The notes under the pieces are model-generated. The model was not told the origin of the DNA, searched no databases, and saw only the letters and a program-made list of their open reading frames with translations. Position numbers and translations under genes: made by a program. Positions 8,071 through 17,045 of a DNA stretch of 50,632 nt are shown here, piece by piece; the stretch's first letter is position 1; each line of letters opens with the position of its first letter. The stretch covers positions 1 to 50,632 of the forward strand of contig JAIXOE010000031.1 of assembly GCA_027486895.1 (NCBI GenBank), read 5' to 3'. The stretch is from Sphingomonadales bacterium (GTDB lineage: Bacteria > Pseudomonadota > Alphaproteobacteria > Sphingomonadales > Sphingomonadaceae).

Positions 8071-8853
8071 ATGACCGTCCGCATCCGCGTCATTCCGTGC
8101 CTCGACGTATCCAATGGCCGCGTGGTCAAGGGCGTCAACTTTGTCGACCTGCGCGATGCAGGCGATCCGGTGGAGCAGGCGCAGGCTTATGATGCGGCAG
8201 GCGCGGACGAACTTTGCTTTTTGGATATCGGCGCAAGCCATGAAGGACGCGGCACCATTATCGATGTGGTCCGGCGAACCGCAGAAGTATGTTTCATGCC
8301 GCTGACTGTGGGTGGCGGCGTACGCAGCGCAGATGATGCGCGTGCGCTGTTGCTGGCAGGGGCTGACAAGGTCGCGGTCAACAGCGCGGCGGTGGCGCGG
8401 CCCGAAGTCGTCGCTGACATTGCTGCACGTTTCGGCAGCCAGTGCGTGGTGGCTTCGGTTGATGCGCGGGCAATTAGAAATCCCGCTCGTCCTGAGCTTG
8501 TCGAAGGATGGGAAATCTTCACCCATGGCGGACGCAAGCCAACGGGCATAAACGCTCTGGAGCATGCCATCAGGCTGGCGGAGCTTGGCGCGGGCGAATT
8601 GCTTGTCACCAGCATGGACCGCGACGGAACGCGCGACGGCTATGACCTCACACTCACCCGAGCGATTGCCGATGCGGTGAACATCCCTGTCGTCGCCAGC
8701 GGCGGTGTCGGCAACCTTGACCATTTGGTCGACGGCGTCCGCGAAGGCCATGCGAGCGCGGTGCTTGCAGCGTCGATTTTCCACTTTGGCCAGCACAGCA
8801 TCGCGGATGCCCATGCGGCGCTGCGGGCGGCGGGATTGCCAGCGCGCGCCTGA
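8071..8853 (+). CDS. hisF: imidazole glycerol phosphate synthase, cyclase subunit
   Basis: HisF cyclises PRFAR with ammonia from HisH to give IGP and AICAR. The 260-residue barrel shows RVIPCLDV (catalytic D12), [22 protein letters not shown] (second aspartate) and ASGGVGN. Between VDARA and [13 protein letters not shown], at residues about 137-146, lies [10 protein letters not shown]. This is the translated form of a family B palindromic element (CCTGAGCTTGTCGAAGG) sitting in frame in a loop that is naturally variable in alphaproteobacterial HisF. The protein is a few residues longer than usual but looks intact. hisE and hisI do not follow. Confidence 0.95.
   Translation: MTVRIRVIPCLDVSNGRVVKGVNFVDLRDAGDPVEQAQAYDAAGADELCFLDIGASHEGRGTIIDVVRRTAEVCFMPLTVGGGVRSADDARALLLAGADKVAVNSAAVARPEVVADIAARFGSQCVVASVDARAIRNPARPELVEGWEIFTHGGRKPTGINALEHAIRLAELGAGELLVTSMDRDGTRDGYDLTLTRAIADAVNIPVVASGGVGNLDHLVDGVREGHASAVLAASIFHFGQHSIADAHAALRAAGLPARA
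8483..8511. repeat. in-frame family B palindromic element inside hisF
   Basis: The stretch around CGTCCTGAGCTTGTCGAAGGA matches the end motif of the intergenic family B repeats (CTGAGCCTGTCGAAG at about 14369). It is read in frame as [10 protein letters not shown] in HisF. No stop or frameshift is introduced. Confidence 0.75.
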
Positions 8854-8884
8854 CCCGCGACGCAAAAAATTCGCACCCCGAGTC

Positions 8885-8913
8885 CTTGACCTGTCATAAA
8901 AACACCCTATCTG
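8885..8913 (+). promoter_or_regulatory. candidate heat-shock promoter of groESL
   Basis: CTTGAC (8885-8890) and TATCTG (8908-8913) are 17 bases apart and lie just before the CIRCE operator. The -10 region reads CCCTATCT, which also resembles the alphaproteobacterial RpoH (sigma-32) pattern CTTG-N-CYTATnT. It may therefore be used by the housekeeping factor, RpoH or both. Confidence 0.6.
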
Positions 8914-8920
8914 GGCACCG

Positions 8921-8947
8921 TTAGCACTCGTCCTGTATGAGTGCTAA
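8921..8947 (+). promoter_or_regulatory. CIRCE operator (HrcA binding site)
   Basis: A perfect inverted repeat TTAGCACTC (8921-8929), nine-base spacer and GAGTGCTAA (8939-8947) matches the CIRCE consensus exactly. HrcA binds CIRCE and represses groESL, and it is released upon heat shock. The site lies directly downstream of the -10 element, as expected for a repressor operator. Confidence 0.95.
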
Positions 8948-9019
8948 TGTACATTCATTGCCGTCCCCTGCTTGTTGTAGGCGTGGCGGGATGGCGAAAC
9001 AGAAAAAGGATAGTTCAAC

Positions 9020-9307
9020 ATGGCATTTCGTCCATTGCATGATCGCGTTCTCGTCCGTCGGGTCGAAGCCGAAGCAAAAACCGCTGGCGGGATCATCATC
9101 CCTGATACAGCTCAGGAAAAGCCACAGGAAGGCGAAGTCGTCTCCGTGGGTTCGGGCACACGCGCCGACGATGGCACTGTAACCGCACTCGACGTCAAGG
9201 CTGGCGACAAGATCCTGTTCGGCAAATGGTCGGGCACCGAAGTCAAGATCGACGGTGAAGACCTGTTGATCATGAAGGAATCGGACATCTTGGGAATCGT
9301 TTCCTAA
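9020..9307 (+). CDS. groES: co-chaperonin GroES
   Basis: GroES (95 residues) is the heptameric lid of the GroEL folding chamber. It starts [40 protein letters not shown], includes the mobile loop, and ends [19 protein letters not shown] lies about ten bases before the ATG. A longer reading frame that begins inside the CIRCE element at 8937 is out of phase and is not the gene. It is transcribed with groEL from the CIRCE-controlled promoter. Confidence 0.97.
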   Translation: MAFRPLHDRVLVRRVEAEAKTAGGIIIPDTAQEKPQEGEVVSVGSGTRADDGTVTALDVKAGDKILFGKWSGTEVKIDGEDLLIMKESDILGIVS

Positions 9308-9319
9308 GCAACCCACATG

Positions 9320-9386
9320 CTTCCCGGCGCAGGCCGGGATCCAGTCCAAACACAAGAATCTGGACCCCAGCCTTCGCTGGGGCACA
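9320..9386. repeat. palindromic repeat, family C, between groES and groEL
   Basis: Two hairpins, TCCCGG-N5-GCCGGGA (9322-9339) and CCCCAG-N5-GCTGGGG (about 9365-9381), flank a middle segment. The middle ends (CCAG...CTGG) also pair, so the whole element can fold into one large cruciform-like structure. It occupies almost the entire gap between the two chaperonin genes and would be present in the bicistronic mRNA. Confidence 0.8.
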
Positions 9387-9393
9387 CACTTAA

Positions 9394-11061
<1,668 letters not shown>

Positions 11062-11093
11062 GTCCAAACGCTCGGCGCACGCTGAAACAAAAA

Positions 11094-11125
11094 CGGGCCG
11101 GAGGGGAAACCTTCCGGCCTTTTTT
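11094..11125 (+). terminator. Rho-independent terminator of groESL
   Basis: The stem GGCCGGA (11096-11102) pairs with TCCGGCC (11113-11119), with a purine-rich loop, and is followed by TTTTTT. It lies 35 bases after the groEL stop. Confidence 0.92.
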
Positions 11126-11174
11126 GTTGTACGCTACCGCGAGTCCTTTGGGTGCTGTTGCGAGACAAAAGCTA

Positions 11175-11195
11175 TCTCAATCGATTGTATTGAGA
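11175..11195. promoter_or_regulatory. perfect dyad upstream of kup, possible operator
   Basis: TCTCAAT (11175-11181), seven-base spacer and ATTGAGA (11189-11195) form an exact inverted repeat in the AT-rich 180-base region between the groEL terminator and kup. There is no T-run after it, so it is more likely a protein-binding site or 5'-leader hairpin than a terminator. I do not recognise the regulator. Confidence 0.4.
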
Positions 11196-11309
11196 AAATG
11201 TGGGCGTTTACATGTTGAAATAACTTCATTTTATCGCTTGCAATATTTATGTTGCATCGCAAAATATTAAGCGTATTTGCCGCCGTCCTAGCAACAGAGG
11301 TTTCCGGTC

Positions 11310-13250
11310 ATGCAAAATACGCATTCGGGTTCAGTTGAGTCTCCATCCATCCACAAACATTCACTCGCGGCGCTAACCATTGGCGCAATCGGCGTCGTTT
11401 TCGGCGACATCGGTACCAGCCCGCTTTATGCCTTTCGCGAGGCGCTGCATCATAGCGCGCCTTCGGGCGGTATTCAGGAAGCCGCAATTTTTGGCGTGCT
11501 GAGCCTAGCGCTTTGGTCGTTAATCCTCGTTGTTACCGTCAAATATGTCATCTTCCTGATGCGCGCGGACAATGATGGCGAAGGCGGAGTGCTGGCACTG
11601 CTTGCTTTGGCTGGACGTGGCATAGGTGGCCGCAAGGGTGTTGTGCTTGCGCTTGGCGCGGTAGGCGCTGCGCTTTTCTACGGCGATGCGATCATCACGC
11701 CTGCGCTGTCCGTGCTGTCAGCAGTGGAGGGGACGAAAACCATTCCCGGCATAGGCGAGAACATCTCTCAGCAGACGATCATCTACATTACCTTGGTCAT
11801 CATGGTCGCGTTGTTCGCAATCCAGTCCCATGGAACGGCGCTGGTGTCCAAATTGTTCGGGCCAATTTGCGTGGTCTGGTTTCTTGCCATTGGTGGCCTT
11901 GGCCTGCTGCATATATCGGATTACCCCGCTATTTTTGGCGCGCTGTCGCCGCACCATGCGGTGTCATTTTTGCTCAATAACGGCATGGTCGGCCTTATCG
12001 TGCTGGGTTCGGTGTTTTTGACTGTGACCGGAGCCGAGGCGCTGACGGCGGATATGGGCCATTTCGGACGCTTCCCGATCCGTTTGGGCTGGTTCCTGTT
12101 GGTATTTCCTGCGCTCAGCCTCAATTATTTCGGCCAAGGCGCATTTGCCATGGCGGCGCTTGAACAAGCGCGTGCGGCGGGCGTTCCGCTTGAGACGCAG
12201 GACTGGTTCTTCCTGATGTCACCAGAGGCTGTGCGTGTCCCGATGATCATATTGGCCGGCCTTGCGACAATAATCGCCAGCCAAGCCGTCATCACCGGCG
12301 CGTATTCGTTGACTCAACAAGCCATCCAGCTTGGTTTGCTGCCCCGCATGAAAATCGTGCAAACCTCGCCGGGCAGTGCAGGGCAAATCTACATTCCCGC
12401 CATCAACTGGATGCTGTTATTTGGTGTCTGGTTGCTCGTCGTTCAATTCCGCAATTCGTCGGCAATGGCTTCGGCATATGGTATTGCCGTAACCGGAACG
12501 ATGGTGGTGACAACCTGCCTCGCATTCGTTGTCGTGCACAAGCTTTGGAAATGGAGCATGGCAAAATCATTGCTGGTGATCGTTCCGTTTCTTGTCATCG
12601 ACCTCATATTTTTCGGCGCAAACATCTTGCGCGTGGTTGATGGTGGCTGGGTGCCGTTGGCGGTTGGCGCAGTCATCTGCCTGATTATCTGGATATGGGT
12701 CCGCGGAAAGCGGTTGATCGACAGCAGAGAAAATGAAGGCGCAATGACGCTTGCGGAACTGGGCAAGTCACTGGCGAAAAGCAAAGTTGCGCGCGTCGAC
12801 GGAACGGCGGTGTACCTGACCGCCAACCCCGAAGGCGTCCCCGGAACGATATTGCACAATCTCAAGCACAACCGCGTGCTGCACGCCCGCAATATCGTGC
12901 TGTCCATTCGCACCGCCAGCGTCCCGCATGTGCCAAGCGAAGAGCGGTCTACTTATGTTAAAGTGGACGAGAATTTCGCGCGGGTCATTTTGCACTATGG
13001 CTTCATGGATGCGCCCGACGTGCCAGCCGATCTGGCGTTAGCTATTCCTGCTAAAGATCCGCCGCTGGACGCTATGATGACGAGCTATTTCATGGGCAAA
13101 AGTGTGTTGTCTGCCTCGAAGGATGAAGGCCTTCCGTTTTGGCAGGATATCATCCTCATCTTTTTGCAGCGTAACGCTTATAACCCAGCCGAGTTCTTTG
13201 GCATTCCTTCCAACAGGATTGTTGCGCTGGGCGGGCAAGTGGTCATCTAA
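11310..13250 (+). CDS. kup: Kup-type potassium/proton symporter
   Basis: Kup (TrkD) proteins take up K+ by proton symport through about 12 inner-membrane helices. The 646-residue protein has the hallmark GDIGTSPLYAFREAL (about 32-46), the DNDGEGGVLALLAL segment, FYGDAIITPALSVLSAVEG, GTALVSKLFGP, and a soluble C-terminal domain of about 190 residues ending PSNRIVALGGQVVI. The gene is monocistronic, preceded by a 180-base AT-rich leader and followed at six bases by the convergent HPP gene. Confidence 0.95.
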   Translation: MQNTHSGSVESPSIHKHSLAALTIGAIGVVFGDIGTSPLYAFREALHHSAPSGGIQEAAIFGVLSLALWSLILVVTVKYVIFLMRADNDGEGGVLALLALAGRGIGGRKGVVLALGAVGAALFYGDAIITPALSVLSAVEGTKTIPGIGENISQQTIIYITLVIMVALFAIQSHGTALVSKLFGPICVVWFLAIGGLGLLHISDYPAIFGALSPHHAVSFLLNNGMVGLIVLGSVFLTVTGAEALTADMGHFGRFPIRLGWFLLVFPALSLNYFGQGAFAMAALEQARAAGVPLETQDWFFLMSPEAVRVPMIILAGLATIIASQAVITGAYSLTQQAIQLGLLPRMKIVQTSPGSAGQIYIPAINWMLLFGVWLLVVQFRNSSAMASAYGIAVTGTMVVTTCLAFVVVHKLWKWSMAKSLLVIVPFLVIDLIFFGANILRVVDGGWVPLAVGAVICLIIWIWVRGKRLIDSRENEGAMTLAELGKSLAKSKVARVDGTAVYLTANPEGVPGTILHNLKHNRVLHARNIVLSIRTASVPHVPSEERSTYVKVDENFARVILHYGFMDAPDVPADLALAIPAKDPPLDAMMTSYFMGKSVLSASKDEGLPFWQDIILIFLQRNAYNPAEFFGIPSNRIVALGGQVVI

Positions 13251-13256
13251 TTTGGG

Positions 13257-13949
13257 TTAGCTTGCGGCGCGGCGTTGTTCGGCGATGCGTTCGGCTTTGA
13301 GCAATATGGCCTCAAGGTCGGCCAAGTCGATGTCGAACGTCTCGTGCGCTTCTTGGACGGCTTGGTCGATATCTGCGCGCAACAGGCCAACGGCCATCTC
13401 TGGCGGCGGTGGAACGCGGTGCGGGTAGCTGTAGCCAGTGAAACGGTGGAATAGCCAGCCTGCGCCAATCAATGCCGCGGAATTGGCCGCTACAACCGAC
13501 ATGGGGTATAGATAGCCCGCGTCGACGATCGCTTGACCGCCAAGGATAGTCGTGATGGCCACTGCGCCGCTGGGTGGATGCAAACATCGCAATAGCGACA
13601 TAACCAATATTGCGCTGGCCACCGCGATGGCAATGGCCGCCAACGTGACCGGGACCAGATGCAGCACGGTGACACCAACGCAGGCTGCAACTACATTGCC
13701 GCCGAATACCGGCCATGGCTGCGCCAAGGGGCTTGCAGGAACTGCAAAGACGAGGACGGCGGACGCACCAATGGGGGCAATCAGAAACGGTAAGGCCGGC
13801 AGGATATTCTGCACACCCAGCCCGGCCGTTGCCGCGGCAAGCACGCCCAAACCAGCGCCAACGCAAGCGATCAGTCGGTCATTCAGATTGCCACCCGCAA
13901 GGCGCGGCACAAACACGCGCCAGTGCTTTGGCATTTGAGGGGACGTCAC
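13257..13949 (-). CDS. HPP family integral membrane protein
   Basis: This 230-residue protein has about five membrane helices. The defining HPP motif sits in CLHPPSGAVAITTILGG (about 122-138), and PIGASAVLVFAVPASPLAQPWPVFGGN precedes it at 59-85. A cytoplasmic tail of about 60 residues follows. HPP proteins include a cyanobacterial/plastid nitrite transporter, but the substrate of this one is unknown. The listed start is GTG with GAGG close upstream, and an internal ATG at 13934 is an alternative. It follows the NTF2-like gene by four bases. Confidence 0.85.
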   Translation of the reverse strand: MTSPQMPKHWRVFVPRLAGGNLNDRLIACVGAGLGVLAAATAGLGVQNILPALPFLIAPIGASAVLVFAVPASPLAQPWPVFGGNVVAACVGVTVLHLVPVTLAAIAIAVASAILVMSLLRCLHPPSGAVAITTILGGQAIVDAGYLYPMSVVAANSAALIGAGWLFHRFTGYSYPHRVPPPPEMAVGLLRADIDQAVQEAHETFDIDLADLEAILLKAERIAEQRRAAS

Positions 13950-13953
13950 AACC

Positions 13954-14346
13954 TCAGCGACTCATTTGCTGAAGCATTTCGCCCATTTTCTGGTGGAGCA
14001 TGTTCATGCCCTTCAATGGGCGAACCATGACCTTGAAATGGGTGATGAGGCCGTCATCATCGCATGAAATCATGTCGATGCCATTGATGGCAATGCCGTC
14101 GATGACCGTTTCAAATTCAAGGATCGCGCTGTTTTCGCGGTGCCATTCGCCAACATAAGCGAAGTCTGCGTTGCCTAATGTGTGTCCCGCCGCGGCGAGA
14201 TATTTCGCCGTGATTGCCTTACCGACTTGCGGCGTGTGGACGACGGGGCTTTCGAAAACGCAATCGTCATGCAGGATGGCGGCTATGGTATCGACATCGC
14301 GTGACAGGGCAACTTTATGCCAGATTTCGGCGGGGTTATGGGGCAT
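13954..14346 (-). CDS. SnoaL/NTF2-like fold protein
   Basis: This 130-residue protein has the NTF2-like pattern: an initial helix (PAEIWHKVALSRDVDTIAAILHDDCVFESPVV), GKAITAKYLAAAG, and strands AILEFETVIDGIAINGIDMISCDDDGLITHFKVMVRPLKGMN. Such domains serve as small hydrolases, isomerases or ligand-binding proteins, and no specific function can be assigned. It lies four bases before the HPP gene, so the two are probably co-transcribed. Confidence 0.8.
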   Translation of the reverse strand: MPHNPAEIWHKVALSRDVDTIAAILHDDCVFESPVVHTPQVGKAITAKYLAAAGHTLGNADFAYVGEWHRENSAILEFETVIDGIAINGIDMISCDDDGLITHFKVMVRPLKGMNMLHQKMGEMLQQMSR

Positions 14347-14360
14347 TACCTGTTACTCCT

Positions 14361-14475
14361 ATACCGTAGTGCTGAGCCTGTCGAAGCACGCCTGTCGGGG
14401 GGGGCGCTATAACCGGTAAGCGACCTTCGACGGACGCAGCCGCGTTGCGACTGCTGCTCAGGGCTACGGTGTTCA
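14361..14475. repeat. long inverted repeat, family B copy 2
   Basis: The left arm (about 14361-14391) reads ACCGTAG-TGCTGAGCCTGTCGAAGCA. The right arm (about 14421-14473) is inverted and contains CCTTCGACGGACGCAGCCGCG and GCTGCTCAGGGCTACGGT. The right arm is the reverse complement of the left arm of the copy at 7915-8049 over most of its length. It fills the gap between the 2-hydroxyacid dehydrogenase and the NTF2-like gene. Confidence 0.8.
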
Positions 14476-15420
14476 TCAATAGCCAAGGTCTAAATTCACC
14501 AGCGGCGCGAGCGGCGCACCTTGGCGGTAGCGCTCAAGATTTTCGAAGAAGCGTGTTGCAGAACGCACGAACATCTTGTCTTGCGCGCGGCCTGACAGGT
14601 GCATGGTCACATGCGCATTATCGAGCGTCCACAGAACGTGGTCGGCTGGTAATGGTTCAGGCGTCGTCACATCAAGAAACGCGTTGGCAATTTGCTTGTC
14701 CTGTAGCGCTGTGACCAAAGCATCCTGATCGATGACTGATCCGCGCGCGATGTTGATCAGCGTCGCGCTTGGCTTCATCGCGGCAAGCTCGGCCGCCCCA
14801 ATCATGCCGTCGGTTTCCGCAGTGGCGGGAACGGCAAGGATGACCCAGTCAAAATCCCCCAATTGCGCGCGCCATTGATCCGGCGTCAGCATATTGGGGC
14901 CAGCCGAGCGACGCACGATGGTGACATCTACGCCAAAGGGCTTCAGCCGTTCCTCGATCAGCTTCCCAATCGCGCCATAGCCAAGCAGCAGCGCTTTGGA
15001 ACCGAACAGTTCGACCTTGCCCGGTGAATCGAGCAACCATTCGCGGCGTTCCTGCGCGCGCACGACTTCGCGATAGTTTTTGGCGACGGTCAGCATGCCC
15101 ATGACGACATATTCGGCGATAGTGATCGCGTTGATGCCCGCGCCATTTGTGACGACGCAGCCTTGCGCCTTCAACTGCGCGAGCGGCATGCCATCAACGC
15201 CAGCATAAATGCTGTTGAGCCATTTCATGTTGGTCGCGGCATTGATGACCGTGGCCATATCGCCTTTGTCATACATGTCGAACCAGCCAATCTCGGCCTG
15301 AGGCGCGAGTGTGAGCGCCTCGTCCTTGGACATGAAGAAATGCGGCTCGATCCAATCGGGCAGACGCGGTTCAATCAGCGGACGCACAAGGCCCGACATC
15401 ACGAGTTTCGTTTTGGTCAT
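14476..15420 (-). CDS. D-isomer-specific 2-hydroxyacid dehydrogenase
   Basis: This NAD(P)H-dependent dehydrogenase (314 residues) interconverts 2-oxo and D-2-hydroxy acids. It has the Rossmann motif LLLGYGAIGK, the catalytic arginine in INIARGSVIDQDAL, the glutamate in DVTTPEPLP, and the histidine in HVTMHLSG. The substrate is not predictable, and the glyoxylate/hydroxypyruvate-reductase-like branch is possible. The start at 15420 rather than 15435 is chosen because it makes an ATGA overlap with the cysS stop (15417-15420). Confidence 0.88.
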   Translation of the reverse strand: MTKTKLVMSGLVRPLIEPRLPDWIEPHFFMSKDEALTLAPQAEIGWFDMYDKGDMATVINAATNMKWLNSIYAGVDGMPLAQLKAQGCVVTNGAGINAITIAEYVVMGMLTVAKNYREVVRAQERREWLLDSPGKVELFGSKALLLGYGAIGKLIEERLKPFGVDVTIVRRSAGPNMLTPDQWRAQLGDFDWVILAVPATAETDGMIGAAELAAMKPSATLINIARGSVIDQDALVTALQDKQIANAFLDVTTPEPLPADHVLWTLDNAHVTMHLSGRAQDKMFVRSATRFFENLERYRQGAPLAPLVNLDLGY

Positions 15421-16943
15421 ATATCCAGTCTCCAATCCCAGCCAAGCGGGTCGCCATCCATGACTTCAACGCCCTTCACGATGAGGTCGTCACGGATGGC
15501 GTCGGACTTGGCGAAGTCTTTTGCGGCGCGCGCTTCCTTACGGGCGGCGAGGGCGGTTTCAATTTCCGCTTCGGTTATGATAGCGGCTTTTGGGCGGATG
15601 CGGAGGTCAGTGCGGTTTAGCGTCAATAGATTCAGACCCAGCACAGCGTCCATTTCTGCAATCGCCGCCAGTTGCTGTCCAACGTCTACTTTTTTCAGGC
15701 CGATAAGGGTTTCCAGTGACGTGATCGCAATGGCAGTGTTGAGGTCATCATCCAATGCCGCCGCAAAGTCTTTCAGCGTTCCCAAAATCGCCGGAGAAAC
15801 GTCACCCTGAACTTGTTTCAGGGTCCATTTTTCCGCCTCAACCGGCGGTCCGTTGGGCACGATGGATGCTGAAACAAGTTCAGCATGACGGGCCTTGAGG
15901 GCAGAAACACCCATCACCATCCGCTTCAGCCGCACCAAAGCTGCCTGCAAACCCTCCCAGCTAAACTCCAGCTCGCTGCGGTAATGCGCTTGCAGGCACA
16001 TCAGGCGGTAGGCGAGGGGGTGGAAGCCTTTGTCGATCAGCAATTGCACGCGCAGGAACTCGCCTGACGATTTGCTCATCTTGCCGCTGCGTTCGATAAG
16101 GAAGTTGTTGTGCATCCAGAAACGGGCGCCGCTGTGGTCGCTGCCGCAGCGCGCCTGATTTTGCGCGATTTCATTGGGGTGGTGGATTTCGCGATGGTCG
16201 ATGCCGCCAGTGTGGATGTCGAACGGCAGACCAAGCAATGCCTCCGACATCACCGAGCATTCAAGATGCCAACCCGGCGCGCCTTTGCCCCATGGACTGT
16301 CCCATTCCATTTGCCGGGTTTCCCCCGCTGGCGTCTTGCGCCAGATGGCAAAGTCGGCGGCGTGGCGTTTGCCTTCGACTTCTTCGATGCGGCCTTCTCC
16401 ATCCTCGGTCTTGGCGCGCGCCAATGCGCCATAATTTGCCACAGTCGAGGTGTCGAAATACAGGCCGCTTTCGAGCTCGTAGCAATGCTTGTCCGCAATG
16501 CTTTCCGCATAAGCGATCATCGCAGGGACGTAATCGGTGGCGATGGACCAATGCGCAGGCTGGCGAATGTTGAGCGCCTTGATGTCATCCCAATAGGCTT
16601 GCGTATAATGCTTTGCGATGTCCCATATGGACTGCGCCTTCTCCGCCGCCATCTTTTCCATCTTGTCTTCGCCTGTATCGGCGTCATCGGTCAGATGGCC
16701 GACATCGGTGATGTTGATGACATGGGTGAGCTTGTAGCCTTTGTAGGACAGCACGCGGCCAAGCGTGTCGGCGAAAACATAAGCGCGCATGTTGCCGATA
16801 TGCGGATAATTATAGACCGTCGGTCCACAGGTGTAGACCCGCGCCTCGGGCGGATCATTAGGGTCACCTTCGGTTCCGGGATGGACGGGTGTGAAGGTTT
16901 CCAGTTGCCGGGTCAGGCTGTTGAAGAGTTTAAGCTCGGACAT
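15417..16943 (-). CDS. cysS: cysteinyl-tRNA synthetase, with an in-frame repeat insertion
   Basis: CysRS charges tRNA-Cys. The protein begins SELKLFNSLTRQLETF and carries the zinc/ATP motif CGPTVYNYPHIGNMRAYVFAD, GWHLECSVMS, HTGGIDHREIHHPNE and the KMSKSSGEF loop. At about residues 350-382 it contains HAELVSASIVPNGPP...WTLKQVQGDVSP, which is a translated pair of family A palindromes and has no counterpart in ordinary CysRS. This brings the length to 508 residues, about 30 more than expected. The insertion lies after the catalytic core, in the helical tRNA-binding region. An ATG at 16997 would add 18 residues unlike the family. Confidence 0.95.
   Translation of the reverse strand: MSELKLFNSLTRQLETFTPVHPGTEGDPNDPPEARVYTCGPTVYNYPHIGNMRAYVFADTLGRVLSYKGYKLTHVINITDVGHLTDDADTGEDKMEKMAAEKAQSIWDIAKHYTQAYWDDIKALNIRQPAHWSIATDYVPAMIAYAESIADKHCYELESGLYFDTSTVANYGALARAKTEDGEGRIEEVEGKRHAADFAIWRKTPAGETRQMEWDSPWGKGAPGWHLECSVMSEALLGLPFDIHTGGIDHREIHHPNEIAQNQARCGSDHSGARFWMHNNFLIERSGKMSKSSGEFLRVQLLIDKGFHPLAYRLMCLQAHYRSELEFSWEGLQAALVRLKRMVMGVSALKARHAELVSASIVPNGPPVEAEKWTLKQVQGDVSPAILGTLKDFAAALDDDLNTAIAITSLETLIGLKKVDVGQQLAAIAEMDAVLGLNLLTLNRTDLRIRPKAAIITEAEIETALAARKEARAAKDFAKSDAIRDDLIVKGVEVMDGDPLGWDWRLDI
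15798..15894. repeat. family A palindromic element inserted in frame in cysS
   Basis: The left hairpin ACCCTGA-N6-TTTCAGGGT (about 15803-15824) and right hairpin GCTGAA-N4-TTCAGC (about 15867-15885) are flanked by GTC and GAC. They have the same two-hairpin design as the intergenic copies around fumC but different stem bases. The 99-base element is a multiple of three and stop-free in the cysS frame. Confidence 0.85.
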
Positions 16944-17045
16944 GGTTTGGCGATGCTGGAAATGGGTGCGGAGGTCAACCCACCGCGGGGTGAACATGTT
17001 AACGGCGATGCTTCGTTCAAGGCCGCGACGTAATTCCCTATCGGC

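Noticed and set aside
8890-8896. CTGTCAT half-site near the groES promoter as a PHO box
   Set aside because: No second half-site follows at the required four-base spacing.
8937-9182. Plus-strand frame overlapping the groES start
   Set aside because: It begins inside the CIRCE operator and is out of phase with groES.
16110-17033. A 307-codon plus-strand frame opposite cysS
   Set aside because: It is antisense to the well-supported cysS and has no recognisable motifs.
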